DNA from: Isoperla grammatica
Lineage: Eukaryota; Arthropoda; Insecta; Plecoptera; Perlodidae
Assembly (NCBI GenBank): GCA_945910005.1
Contig: OX246749.1
Coordinates: 20,728,197 to 20,792,196 of the forward strand
Length of the DNA stretch: 64,000 nucleotides
Direction: 5' to 3'
Below, one piece after another: positions 10,110-21,434 of the stretch. Position 1 is the first letter of the stretch. Each line of letters starts with the position of its first letter. The translations under genes and the position numbers were made by a program. The notes below the pieces were generated by a model. It was not told where the DNA came from. It searched no databases and worked only from the letters and a program-made list of their open reading frames with translations.

Positions 10110-10717
10110 TTGGCCTTCGTGGGGTTTCCAAATTATTGGTTGGTATCGGCACTAATGTGTTTCGGCGTTTGGGGCAGTCCTGCCGCGTGTGCTCGCTTTC
10201 GTTGCAAATCATGCAAGTTCTTGGTTGCCCATTATAGGTCACTAAACATTTTGTGCCTTGTATGTTAACGAACAAGGGCGCGTGCTGTTTAAGGTTGATT
10301 GAAACAGCGCGCACACCATTTTTCACAGGGTAGGGCATATTGCGGCCCCAAACTTCGTCGCTTACATGTGTTATTCTACCGTAACCTGACATTACGTTGA
10401 CTATGTCGCGGTTTGGCTTATCCACTGGATAATGGTGGACGCGTAGTGTCACCAGCCCATCTTCATTCGTTTAGTTCACCGTTCTCGTCTTCATATTTTA
10501 AATACTCTTGCCTTAGTCTCATGCATTTCTCTACCAGTAAGTTATTTATCAATTTCACATAGACCGTACCTTTGTGGCTGTCTAGTTGTATCGAGTCGAC
10601 TTGGTCGCAGCTAAATGCCAGTGTTTCTTTGATCCATTTATGGACGTTATATGCGGAAGGTAGTGGGTATATGTCTCGAAAACTGAGACCAATTGTGTTT
10701 TTCCTTGCGTTTTCCAT

Positions 10718-11046
10718 GTTCGGTTGTCTTGTATACACTAAGTTAAAGCTACCCCGAGATACACACACACACTATATAGCGCTCGCTTCAACTCGCTTAT
10801 CGCAACAACCTACCTCGACAGTGGTCGAGCTAGTACTGATTACTAGCAACAGATCGTTTGATTTGGCTCCAGACCATTTCAATAAGATTGAGTTCACAAT
10901 GGTATGGAGGCAATCGGAGAATTGTGTGACCTTGGCTTCTGACAATCTCATCAGCAGGACACTTCTTTTACAATGGCTTATGGCTTACTATTGCCATGAG
11001 TTCTGCTTTGATGCTAACAACATCAAACAATACGTTGATACAATAC
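10718..11046. other. no gene recognised
   Basis: Sequence upstream of the LINE ORF1 start, with a short CA run at about 10763-10773 and then unassigned sequence up to the 29-bp array. Confidence 0.4.
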
Positions 11047-12583
11047 AATGATAACTGTACGGTATGGCGCGTTACAATGATAGCTGTACGGTATGGCGCG
11101 TTACAATGATAACTGTACGGTATGGCGCGTTACAATGATAACTGTACGGTATGGCGCGTTACAATGATAACTGTACGGTATGGCGCGTTACAATGATAAC
11201 TGTACGGTATGGCGCGTTACAATGATAGCTGTACGGTATGGCGCGTTACAATGATAACTGTACGGTATGGCGCGTTACAATGATAACTGTACGGTATGGC
11301 GCGTTACAATGATAACTGTACGGTATGGCGCGTTACAATGATAACTGTACGGTATGGCGCGTTACAATGATAACTGTACGGTATGGCGCGTTACAATGAT
11401 AGCTGTACGGTATGGCGCGTTACAATGATAACTGTACGGTATGGCGCGTTACAATGATAACTGTACGGTATGGCGCGTTACAATGATAACTGTACGGTAT
11501 GGCGCGTTACAATGATAACTGTACGGTTTGGCGCGTTACAATGATAACTGTACCGTATGGCGCGTTACAATGATAACTGTACGGTATGGCGCGTTACAAT
11601 GATAACTGTACGGTATGGCGCGTTACAATGATAACTGTACGGTATGGCGCGTTACAATGATAACTGTACGGTATGGCGCGTTACAATGATAACTGTACGG
11701 TATGGCGCGTTACAATGATAACTGTACGGTATGGCGCGTTACAATGATAACTGTACGGTTTGGCGCGTTACAATGATAACTGTATGGTATGGCGCGTTAC
11801 AATGATAACTGTACGGTATGGCGCGTTACAATGATAACTGTACGGTATGGCGCGTTACAATGATAACTGTACGGTATGGCGCGTTACAATGATAACTGTA
11901 CGGTATGGCGCGTTACAATGATAACTGTACGGTATGGCGCGTTACAATGATAACTGTACGGTATGGCGCGTTACAATGATAACTGTACGGTATGGCGCGT
12001 TACAATGATAACTGTACGGTATGGCGCGTTACAATGATAACTGTACGGTATGGCGCGTTACAATGATAACTGTACGGTATGGCGCGTTACAATGATAACT
12101 GTACGGTATGGCGCGTTACAATGATAACTGTACGGTATGGCGCGTTACAATGATAACTGTACGGTATGGCGCGTTACAATGATAACTGTACGGTATGGCG
12201 CGTTACAATGATAACTGTACGGTATGGCGCGTTACAATGATAACTGTACGGTATGGCGCGTTACAATGATAACTGTACGGTATGGCGCGTTACAATGATA
12301 ACTGTACGGTATGGCGCGTTACAATGATAACTGTACGGTATGGCGCGTTACAATGATAACTGTACGGTATGGCGCGTTACAATGATAACTGTACGGTATG
12401 GCGCGTTACAATGATAACTGTACGGTATGGCGCGTTACAATGATAACTGTACGGTTTGGCGCGTTACAATGATAACTGTACGGTATGGCGCGTTACAATG
12501 ATAACTGTACGGTTTGGCGCGTTACAATGATAACTGTACCGTATGGCGCGTTACAATGATAACTGTACGGTATGGCGCGTTAC
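11047..12583 (+). repeat. minisatellite, 53 tandem units of 29 bp
   Basis: The unit aatgataactgtacggta + tggcgcgttac repeats every 29 bp for 1537 bp, exactly 53 units. Variation is sparse: gatAgctg at about 11077, 11222 and 11396; ggtTtgg at about 11525, 11757, 12452 and 12510; and taCcgta at about 11551 and 12537. The ggtTtgg/taCcgta neighbour pair occurs twice, about 985 bp apart, which suggests a block duplication. There are no spacers, so it is not a CRISPR array. Confidence 0.95.
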
Positions 12584-12659
12584 AATGACAATTGTTTTCT
12601 TCATTGTATCAGCATTTTTCTTCCACTCCCACATTGCAAGCCTCGGCTTAGGAGACACC

Positions 12660-13480
12660 AAGCGAAATGTTGTACTAATGAATAAATAAATGAATAATAA
12701 ATTGCAAGTTGAATGGCCGATTCACATGAGTGCTTAGCCCTAAAACCAGAGTGGTTAATACACAACAACTTATTTCCCTCAAAATATTCTCTGACCTGCT
12801 TATCAACTACTTTCTCTATGATTTTTTCAAACAATGACAGCATATTTATAGGTCAAAATTCCGATGCTTGACTAGTGTTCGTTACCTTGGCGATAGGTGC
12901 TATAGTCGAGGTTTTCCACCTTTATGGAAACCATCCGGTTTTTAATGAAGTATTTATTATATTTAATTAATAAATGATAACCTATTGCTGGAAATGCTGA
13001 TTTTATCAAATCTGTGCTTATGCCATCTACATATAAAAATTTGCTGTTTAACTCCATCACAATTCTTTTCAGTTGAGATATGTTAATCATTTCAAACTCC
13101 CTCACTTCACACTTAACTTCAATGTCACACAGACTTCAAAACTGTTATCACTAAATCTATGTTCTTCAATTTCTTTAACAATATCATTTATACTTTCAAT
13201 AAAATATTCATTAAATGCTGTAGCATAATTTTCGGGTTTTCTTTTTCACCATTCACGAACACGATCTCCTGGTTAGAAGCACTAACTTTTGTGCTAGTAA
13301 ATGTTTTTAGTGTTGACCACATTCTTTTGCATATCAATTTGTTGAAAGTAATACTTTTTCCGTTCACTTCTTGTGGCACTGACTACTATATTTCGTGCAC
13401 ATTTGTAGTTGTTCCAGTCGTTCTGAGAATCGGATATCTTAGCTAGTTTATATGCCCTATTTCGATTTCTCCGTAGTAGA
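12660..13480 (-). pseudogene. LINE reverse transcriptase relic
   Basis: Minus-strand fragments in three frames with RT sense: FNKLICKRMWSTLK upstream (about 13188-13379), then ELNSKFLYVDGISTDLIK with the D-G-I-S box (about 12872-13105), then LFEKIIEKVVDKQVREYFE and HSGFRAKHSCESAIQLA (about 12690-12843). The left side stops being RT-like at about 12680, near the 29-bp array. It is old and frameshifted. Confidence 0.7.
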
Positions 13481-14216
13481 ATTATTTCATTAGAACCTAG
13501 CCAAGGTATTTTTAAGTTCCTTATTTCTGTTTTTTGTGCTACTATGTCCCAAGGTTATTAGATAGGTGGTTAGGTTGCCTCGATCTATTGTTAAAAGCGA
13601 AAGGGGCGGGGCGTCAGTGTTTGGAATGTCTACGTCAGAGCTAGACCTCGCGCGCGGCTTCTATTGAGGGGGCCAATATGCGAGCGGCTGTAATGAAGGT
13701 GGTAATGCTGTAACTACTCTTTGTACATAGAGATAGTAATGCTCTTGTATTACACCGCCTATGTAACTGTCTAGTACACTATAGATGGCTGGGATAAATA
13801 TTCTGAAAGTAACACAAATTATTATAGCATTGTTGTTCTAGTTTAGGTTGTGCAATTACTAGAATACACATGGTTGCTTTACCACATTACATTGTTCCAC
13901 TGTCATTTGTAGCGCGATTTCTTAACCTATACAACCACAATATTGACTTTGGAGAACACTGCTGGAAATAATATCAAATACCATAATGTTCAAGTTAGTT
14001 TAACGAAAAGTGGTAGAGATAGACCGAGATTCTACATGGGTTGTGAAAGTTGTGATTAAATTAGAAGACTGGCAGAGGACAATGAATCTAAGGTAGTAAA
14101 GGGTGAAGGATGGAGATGGTTATTATTGTACATGACATGGATAAATCAAAAATCCATTTCAAGGATGCACACAACAGTACATGCAAAATAAAATACATAC
14201 GTCTTTTTTATTGACT
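13481..14216. other. no gene recognised; GC-box cluster
   Basis: Mostly unassigned. At about 13604-13660 there is ggggcggggc (a GC-box match) close to two tacgtca/gcgtca words and a cgcgcgcgg stretch, which could be a promoter or part of a solo LTR. No transcript unit can be tied to it. Confidence 0.3.
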
Positions 14217-14335
14217 AAAATATTCACACACAATAATGTGTGCAGCGTCAACCACAGGTCATACTCATAGTCAATAAAAATTACTAATATAATATCATAT
14301 TGACTAAAACAATGCACATAATACAATAACATTAT
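14217..14335. repeat. about 120-bp dispersed repeat, copy 1
   Basis: Contains cacacaataatgtgtgcagc and continues with very similar sequence to 15994-16125. The two copies bracket the hAT element but are outside its target duplication, so they are older than it or independent of it. They may be subterminal repeats of the P-like element nearby. Confidence 0.7.
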
Positions 14336-14521
14336 ACATTTTTTGTATACATAACATAATAATGCAACGCAAAATATTTATAGTAGTTCGTCCCTTAGAC
14401 ACGAACGAAGGTGTTGATTTTGTATACAGTTCACAGCATCCACAAGATTCTTAAAATGAAGAAATAACTTATATATAATGCCAAAAATTGTGTCAATATC
14501 TTGTGAACTTTGTTCACATAC

Positions 14522-15834
14522 CAGTGTTGGGTAAGTTCCTTAAAAAATGGACCTAGTTCCAGTTCCAGTTCCACGCAAGGAAAAAGGAACTCTTTCCAGT
14601 TCCAAGTTCCTCTAAAAAAAAGGAACTGGGGCGTTCCTTAGTTCCTTTCAAAATGGAACTAAGTTCCTAAATAGTTCCTTTCTGCAAACAACCATTTTTC
14701 TTTGGATATTGCCGAGCGGGATACTAACCATCGACTCAATGGTTATTATCCGGGTTTATGCATTATACACCAAGAAAATTGACTAAAAGTAAGAGGTTAT
14801 TTTATATTGTTAATTCTTAATGCATTACAATTTACATTTATTATTAATAACTATTATAATTAATTTAATTAAAGTTTTTAAGTTAAATTCAATGCCAAGG
14901 GTTCGCAAATAACGCCTAAAATATGGTTGAGATTTGTAGGAATCAATTAATGCAATGTGCTTCTTTAGATTGGCTGGCGATGACCTCGAAGCACCGATTA
15001 CTTTATTAACTGGTAAACAAAGCAAGCATTTTGCCGAAAAATTTTCTTCGTCGCCGAAATATCACTTTCGCCCGAACAATTACGGCCTGTATGTTTCAAA
15101 GGGCAGTATGTTATTGCCACAAACACCAGACATTATAACAAAACGATCGAAAGAGACAGCGATGTTGTAACATGCACTTGTCGCAAAGAATTGAATAGAT
15201 CAGTGAATATTGAGATAGCTCCTTGCCCCTAAATAACTTCTCCCCCACCCCACTCGCCACTCGGACCACATCTTTCATCATCAAAGCCTTCCCGTTTCCA
15301 ATGAATTCGAAGTGATGGGTTGACAAGTGATATATTTCATGTTTTGTTTGATTTCGGAATGACAGTCTGAGTTGCTCTCACACTTGTGTATATAGGAGGG
15401 GTTGGACGGTTGGTCAGTTATAAGTGACATGACACGCTTATTCCGCACGAGCGATTTGGGATTAGTCACCGGTTTCGGGTCTTCGACTTGTGCCGGTGTG
15501 CGACTAATTGGAGACCCCACGCGGGGGTGGCGTAGCAGGTGGAGGGTTGGGATGGGTAGACAAGAATGAAATATTACAAACAAATTTGTTTTAGATTTCT
15601 CGTTTCTGTCATCTTGTAAGTAAACTATGTTTTGGCGCTTTGGTCCTTCATGCTTGTACAATCAAGTAAAAATAAAAGGAACTTATGAAAATAAGTTACA
15701 GTTCCTGGAAAATTGGAACTATGGCGTTCCACAGTTCCTGGTTGGAAAAAAGGAACTATACCGTTCCTTAGTTCCTTAAAAAGGAACTAGTTCCAAGGAA
15801 CGGAACTAAAAAAATCCGTTCCTACCCAACATTG
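14522..15834. mobile_element. hAT-superfamily DNA transposon, non-autonomous
   Basis: Ends are CAGTGTTGGGTA and TACCCAACATTG (one mismatch), flanked by the 8-bp duplication tcacatac (14514-14521 and 15835-15842), which fits hAT. Both subterminal regions are dense in gttcc/ggaac words, likely transposase-binding repeats. The inside has no transposase that I can recognise; short open frames look incidental. Length 1313 bp. Confidence 0.88.
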
Positions 15835-15993
15835 TCACATACAATGTTCTGAAAACGGTTTAGTTTAGTTATTCTAATCCAAGGCGTGCTATATCATTCC
15901 ATTGATATAACAACTGCACAGGAACAATCATAATAAAATAACATTATTTTTTTATTTTCTCACCTACTTTTATTAAAACCCAAAATGAAGTAC

Positions 15994-16125
15994 GTGGAAA
16001 TATTGACACACAATAATGTGTGCAGCGTCAACCACAGGTCATACGTTCATAGTCAATAGCAATTACTAATATAGTATCATATTGATTAAAACCATGCACA
16101 TATAATACAATAACATTATTTACAC
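15994..16125. repeat. about 130-bp dispersed repeat, copy 2
   Basis: Second copy of the repeat at 14217-14335, same orientation, with a few substitutions and small indels. Confidence 0.7.
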
Positions 16126-16192
16126 ATATAAATATACTGACTATTGCCATACAATTGAAAAGTATACAAATGGCAGGGGAATATTTACAAAT

Positions 16193-16690
16193 CTACAAAC
16201 AACACGTAACACATCTATGCGTTACAATCTTTTTGATTTTTTTCATATTTTTTCGCTGTGAATCAGATACGTCAGTTGCTGATTTTTTATTTACCATTTC
16301 TAAGTGCTGCGTTGCTTCCAATTTCTTGATTAATATCTTTATGCGTATGAATGTACGGATTCGCACAAATGATGTTATTATCTCCCTCTCGGCTGTCGGA
16401 AAGCCTTCATGGATTTTTTTGGATACATTTCTCATCACTCCAACCCCTCTAGCAAAGACATTGCCATAGTGTCTAAGGAATATGACATTCCATGCATACA
16501 CCAAGCTCATGAATTCAGGCCGTGGTTGGATTAATCCTCCATATGACAGTTGTTGAATCCATGACGTCTTACATGCATGGTCCATCTTTAGCTTGTAGGT
16601 ATGATCCCCTAAATGAGGGTACTTGTGTTTGTACTTTTTAGCAATCCACCCTGCTACATACTTTAAACCATCACTCTCCATTTCCGTCAT
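16193..16690 (-). pseudogene. P-element-like transposase, C-terminal fragment
   Basis: A 165-residue minus-strand reading with GLKYVAGWIAKKYK, a YPHLG word, a stretch with W-x-Q-x-L-S-x-G-G-L, and FVRIRTFIRIKIL near its end. These match the C-terminal RNase H-associated region of P-element/THAP9-type transposases. No N-terminal THAP finger or catalytic aspartates are present here. A more central fragment of a P-like transposase is at 26861 on the other strand. Confidence 0.55.
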
Positions 16691-17611
16691 GTATTCTGGC
16701 CTTTTTGTGTGTGTTTGTGGGGGTCGGGGGGGGGGGGGAGGGGTGGAGAGTTCGAATCGGTTTATTAATTTCAGCTGTTTCCTTACAAACTGATACTTCT
16801 GAATTGAAATCCTCTAATACTTATTCCTGTAATTGAGACAGATTGTTATCCCACTGACACGAAATATGCTCGGGATCATATATTCGTCAGTGGACTGACT
16901 TTCTGTGTTGACATCTTTCTGCACAATCCCTGGTTTCTAGCCCAATATGATTATACGTATCCGATAGAGTGCATTTAACGCAGTTGAGTGATCATTAAGA
17001 CCCCCTTTTGTGTCCTTATTTGTGAAAAAAAGTTCTCAAGCGCATCTTGGTTCACTCAAACATGACATGAATGTTGACTCCTTTCCCCATCTCGGCGGCA
17101 TTTGTTGAACCACACCTTTCTTGTCTGAAATATAAAATATACTATATTATACAATATACAATATACAATGATTCAATGAGTCTACTTTTGCTTAATCAGT
17201 GTGGTGAACCTAATTTAGTAGGCCTACATATTATACATATCCCGGCCGCAGTATACATAGAATCGGTATTTTTAGGTAAACAATAATAATAAAACAATAA
17301 AATAAACAATAATATTTCCATTAAGTATTTTAGCTTCTACTTACCTCAATGTGGGGAACTTGTGGTATTTGATATGTTCGAGTCCGGTAGTACACTTTGT
17401 TTTATTTAAACTATTATTACACACAGCGACTGTGCAACGCAAGCCTGGCATCACTTCATCAAAAATTCTCACTTATGTATTAAATTAATGTTATTTATTT
17501 ATTGTTATTATAATTATTATGTATACAGATAATACTGTGGCATACACACAGCCCGAGACGTCGACGAAACAAACTCAACATTCGCTTGCATACAGGTGTC
17601 AGAATGCACTG
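16691..17611. other. no gene recognised
   Basis: AT-rich, with a G-tract at about 16721-16740 (gtcgggggggggggggag). No coding or element signature seen. Confidence 0.4.
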
Positions 17612-17699
17612 AGCGGGCAGCCGTGGTCTAGCTCTGACGTCACGGCCACCGACCAGTGCCGCGGGCGAAATCGGAGATCGAGGCTTCCTCCCCAATCCA
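17612..17699 (+). repeat. possible tRNA-derived SINE relic
   Basis: The stretch agcgggcagccgtggtctag has an A-box-like TGGTCTAGCTC (17624-17634), and gagatcgaggcttcc (17674-17688) resembles a degenerate B box about 50 bp on. Together they look like the head of a tRNA-derived SINE. It directly abuts the LINE target site; no clear 3' end was found. Confidence 0.35.
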
Positions 17700-18244
17700 C
17701 TATCCTTGACTATGTCCAACCCTTTGTTAATATTTTTTACAAAAATATCTGTTAATTTGTCTACATTGGTATTCGCATTATTTTTTTTTTTTATTCATTT
17801 ATTTATTTTCCTCTTTTTGTACATTACACATTTGGATTTTTTTCTTGTACCTGCGGAAATACCTGAACCAATAAACATAGGTTTGTGGCGGTTCAGGTTT
17901 ACATATAATTTACCCTTTTTTTAATATACAGTGAACATCGACTAAGATTAATTTTGATTGTAGTATTTAATGCCTTAAAGTAAACTAAAGCTAAACTAAA
18001 CTTAATATTACACTTGTTTGTTTTTTATCTAAAATAAACAAGCAATTTTTTATATTCTATCTATGCCCTTTGGTCTAGAAAAGGGAACAAATAAATTTTA
18101 ACATTTATCATGTAAGCAGCTATATATAAGATATGTGAATAATTGCGAAAGTTAATTTAAAAAACTCGGTATTACAGATTTCTTTACAATACATTGTTTT
18201 AATGTTACCAATATTATGTTTGAAGGCCTTAGTTGGTATGGTGG

Positions 18245-18540
18245 TCATATGAAATATTTTTCAATATTACTTTGATCCTGAGACATAACCCAGCTTTTTA
18301 TTTTATGTTTGATTGACGGTGTTAGTTTATGGGTTTGCAATTCTGGCGGTAAATCATTAAATATTTTTGGCCCTAGATAAACTACATGGCGTTGTCCAGC
18401 AGATTTATTTTTTCTTATGGATTGCAGGAGATTTTTGGTTTTGTTGCGAGTTTCATGAGTATGGTGAATGTGCTCTCCCAATTTATATTTTATTGTGTAA
18501 ATGAGCGCCGCTTTAGCGTAGAGCTGGCGTATACTTGGAA
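18245..18540 (-). pseudogene. LINE ORF2, last part after a frameshift
   Basis: Reading with LFQEFDVPSIRQLYAKAA, KYKLGEHIHHTHETRN and VVYLGPKIFNDLPPEL, the typical C-terminal tail of CR1/Jockey-type ORF2 (x-H-x-T-R-x, then P-x-x-Y/F-N-x-L-P). It is out of frame with the RT upstream; the shift lies at about 18555-18580. Confidence 0.8.
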
Positions 18541-18542
18541 CA

Positions 18543-20498
18543 TCAAATTCTTGGAATAAAATATGGTGAAGGGTAGTCCATTGGCTTGCGCAGGCAGATT
18601 TTAATAATTTTTTTTTGTATTATTTGAAGTCTATAAAGATGATTAGGGTAGCAGGCTCCCCAGCCTATAATTGCGTATTGTATGATTGATTGAATAAATG
18701 CATAGTTAATTTTCCGGAGGAAGTGCTGATTGACTATTGAGCGAAGAAGAATAAATGTATACATGATTTTTCGTACTTTTTTAACTAAACCATGTATATG
18801 ATGGTCCCATTTTAATCTTTCATCTACAATAAGACCTAAATATTTTATCTGTGTTGTAGATTTTATTACATTAAGATGTTTTCGGAGTTCATCCGGTGGT
18901 GCACCTTTATTTGACAAGTAAAAGGTAATATATTTTGTTTTTTCCAAGTTTAGAGTCAACATGTTAGCATCTAGCCACTGTTGAATCAGTTCGAAACCTA
19001 ACTTTGCCATTATGAAAACATCTTCCCATGTTTTAGCAATAAATACTAGAACGGTATCATCTGCAAAGGACATGATTTTTGCTCCCCCATATGTTTTAGA
19101 GCACAAGTCATTAATGTATATAAGGAACAGAATTGGTCCTAGGACGGTTCCTTGAGGTACACCGCATTTTATTGTTCTGGGATTACTTAATGTGTTTTCA
19201 ATTCTAGTGTATTGTTGCCTATTTGAGAGATATGATTTTAGGAGTTTTAAAATAATACCTCGAATTCCGTTACGTTCAAGTTTTTCAAATAGTATTGTGT
19301 GATTGACAGTGTCGAAAGCTTTTGCCAAATCTAAAAAAATTGCCAATACCTTTTGCTTATTATCTAGTGATTCAGAAATGTCCCTACTTAATGCAAATAC
19401 CGCATCTTCTGTGCCTATTCCTTTCCCGAACCCAAATTGGTTTGCTGAAAGTACGCGATTCTTATGGAGGAAGTCTTCTAATCGTGTTTTAATGCACATT
19501 TCTAAGATTTTGGCACAGTGGCAAATTAAAGATATGGGTCGATAGTTAGATACTTCTGCGCGATTTCCACTTTTAAACACAGGTTTAATTATTGATGTTT
19601 TATATAAATTGGGGAAGCAAGCTGTAGAAATACTGGTATTAGCTATATGTTGTAGTGGAAGAGCAATAAACGTTTTAATGTGTTTAAGAATTTTGCTTGA
19701 TATATTATCTGAGCCCGTAGAGCAATGTGCTCGTAGGTTATTTATACAATTTATAATTTCATGAGTAGTTACTGGAGCAAAAGCAATAGAATTAGTTTGT
19801 CTTATTTCTTGTTCTCTGTATTCAAAGTTGCGGGGAATTTTTTGTTGAATTTTGTCTGCTAGTGAGGATCCAACATCAGCAAAGAAGTTGTTAAATCGAT
19901 TTGCTACCTTCTCCGCGTTGCTTGCCGATGCGAGCATAGTGCCGGTTTCATCAATTATTTTAATATTTTGTGCTTTGTTGGCTTCCTTATTTGTTATTTC
20001 ATTTACAACTTTCCACATTTTGGATGCACTGTCACTAACAGAGTTTATTTTTGCTTTAAAATAATCATTCTTCGTACATTTTATAAGGTAATTAAGTTTG
20101 TTTTTATACTGCATATAATATTTTAGAAGTTTGTCATTATTAGGGTATTTAATAGTTTGTAGCCTCAGCTTATCTCTTTTTCGAATTGATGTTACTAAGC
20201 CGTTTGTTATCCATGCTTTTAGTTTACGATTTTTAGCATTATTATTGTACACTTTAATTATTGTAGAGTTTAAGATATGTTGTTTAAGCGTTGTTGTAAA
20301 AGTATCACAGGCTTTATTAGCATCAGTTTCCTGAATGACTGCCAGCCAATCTTCATTTCCAAGATAAGTTGTGAGTTTAGTGTAATCTGTTTTTTCCGTT
20401 ACGTAGTAGGAAGAATGGGGCCTGTCACTGTTCAAATAATTATTAAGTTGTTTCATATTAATAATAGTGGAAAAGTGATCAGTGATGCTCGTTGTCAA
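18543..20498 (-). CDS. LINE ORF2: reverse transcriptase domain
   Basis: About 650 residues. Endonuclease-RT linker first, then RT blocks: SIIKPVFKSGNRAEVSNYRP, NQFGFGKGIGTEDAVF, LAIFLDLAKAFDTVNH, GVPQGTVLGPILFLIYINDL, the catalytic SFADDTVLVF and the thumb KYLGLIVDERLKWDHHI, then QYAIIGWG. This copies element RNA at the nick made by the endonuclease (target-primed reverse transcription). The frame opens without an ATG because it is the downstream part of ORF2; a one-base shift at about 20500 separates it from the endonuclease. Confidence 0.9.
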   Translation of the reverse strand: MTTSITDHFSTIINMKQLNNYLNSDRPHSSYYVTEKTDYTKLTTYLGNEDWLAVIQETDANKACDTFTTTLKQHILNSTIIKVYNNNAKNRKLKAWITNGLVTSIRKRDKLRLQTIKYPNNDKLLKYYMQYKNKLNYLIKCTKNDYFKAKINSVSDSASKMWKVVNEITNKEANKAQNIKIIDETGTMLASASNAEKVANRFNNFFADVGSSLADKIQQKIPRNFEYREQEIRQTNSIAFAPVTTHEIINCINNLRAHCSTGSDNISSKILKHIKTFIALPLQHIANTSISTACFPNLYKTSIIKPVFKSGNRAEVSNYRPISLICHCAKILEMCIKTRLEDFLHKNRVLSANQFGFGKGIGTEDAVFALSRDISESLDNKQKVLAIFLDLAKAFDTVNHTILFEKLERNGIRGIILKLLKSYLSNRQQYTRIENTLSNPRTIKCGVPQGTVLGPILFLIYINDLCSKTYGGAKIMSFADDTVLVFIAKTWEDVFIMAKLGFELIQQWLDANMLTLNLEKTKYITFYLSNKGAPPDELRKHLNVIKSTTQIKYLGLIVDERLKWDHHIHGLVKKVRKIMYTFILLRSIVNQHFLRKINYAFIQSIIQYAIIGWGACYPNHLYRLQIIQKKIIKICLRKPMDYPSPYFIPRI

Positions 20499-20500
20499 TA

Positions 20501-21187
20501 TTATTGAAGTGATATTAGATTATTGAAGAATACTTGGTCGATACAAGTTTTTGATTGTCCTGTTACCCTTGTGTCCCCATTTATGCATGATATATAACCT
20601 TGTTCATGAAGCATATCTAGATATTCCTCGGCTTGGTCATTACTGGATTTGATATTTAGATTTATGTCTCCTACAATTATTGGCTTCGTTTCATTATTGC
20701 ACGTATTGATATGTCTACCAAGAGAATTAACAAAGTTGGTCGGGTCGTTATATGAAGGGGATCTATATATACCTATGATATTTATGTTTTTATTATTTTT
20801 GGGGTTTTCCATTTCCAAACAAAGACTATTGCAATCATTAATATCAGCGTCTTTTATATTGGTAATATATCGATCGCTGACGAATATTACAACTCCGTCG
20901 TTTTTTAATATATTATTTTCAGAGAAGTATGCAGTAAAATTATTTATGGAGTTAAGGTTTTGAGCTGTGCTTTTGAGATGGGCTTCACTTAGTACTATTA
21001 CATCGAAATCTGTTTCAAGACCTTGTAGGAGTACCAACAGACTATCAAAGTTACAATTTATGCTTCTAATGTTCATATGAAAAATTTTAAACCCTTCCTC
21101 ATTTAACAGTTCCTTACACCTCAAAATGTCATTTATAGTTTCAGTTTTTATATCATTTAGTTCTTGTATTTCACTAACCCAAGACAT
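20501..21187 (-). CDS. LINE ORF2: apurinic-type endonuclease domain
   Basis: 228 residues from an ATG at 21187. Conserved blocks: FKIFHMNIRSINCNFDSL (N of the metal site), VIVLSEAHLKS (catalytic E), IIGIYRSPSYND, and PIIVGDINLNIKS (D-x-N). The final S-D/D-H block falls beyond the frameshift at about 20500 (TDHFSTI in the next frame). The enzyme nicks target DNA for insertion. Confidence 0.88.
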   Translation of the reverse strand: MSWVSEIQELNDIKTETINDILRCKELLNEEGFKIFHMNIRSINCNFDSLLVLLQGLETDFDVIVLSEAHLKSTAQNLNSINNFTAYFSENNILKNDGVVIFVSDRYITNIKDADINDCNSLCLEMENPKNNKNINIIGIYRSPSYNDPTNFVNSLGRHINTCNNETKPIIVGDINLNIKSSNDQAEEYLDMLHEQGYISCINGDTRVTGQSKTCIDQVFFNNLISLQ

Positions 21188-21434
21188 ATTGTTACTTTTA
21201 AGTTAGATTGATAGTTTCCTATTAGTATATCTAATATTAAGCTGCGTATCTTGAGCGAGTCAAGATTAAACTAAAATTATAGTATAAAAATATATTATTA
21301 TTAAGAAAATATACTATAACTCTCTACACAAATAAAAAGAATAAGTGATAATAGTATCTACCACTTATGAGGAACTTGTGCCGGTAAAAGCTTTTTCTCG
21401 TCCTTCTGTTATTTTTTTCCTTTCTTCTTATTCT

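Larger units (their letters stand above)
8963..10717 (-). pseudogene. LINE ORF1 (gag-like, CCHC), interrupted
   Basis: Starts MENARKNTIGLSF at 10717, has an RNA-binding region (VKLINNLLVEKCMRL), a small frame break at about 10455, then VTYNGQPRTCMICNESEH with a C-x2-C...H...C knuckle (about 10165-10235) and PKRR. A copy of the short retroposon (9522-10109) follows. Beyond it the reading resumes with a charged stretch (RELEEEEKRREKEDDRRR) and ends at 8963 just before the ORF2 endonuclease. It is a nucleic-acid chaperone type ORF1, related to the one at 2879-3567. The lesions make it a pseudogene. Confidence 0.78.

Noticed and set aside
7005..12583. Direct-repeat arrays that might be taken for CRISPR
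   Set aside because: Units are contiguous with no unique spacers, and the sequence is eukaryotic.
13545..13934. Possible solo LTR (TGTCCC ... TATACA)
   Set aside because: The ends are only TGT/ACA, no target duplication matches, and no second copy is in the window.
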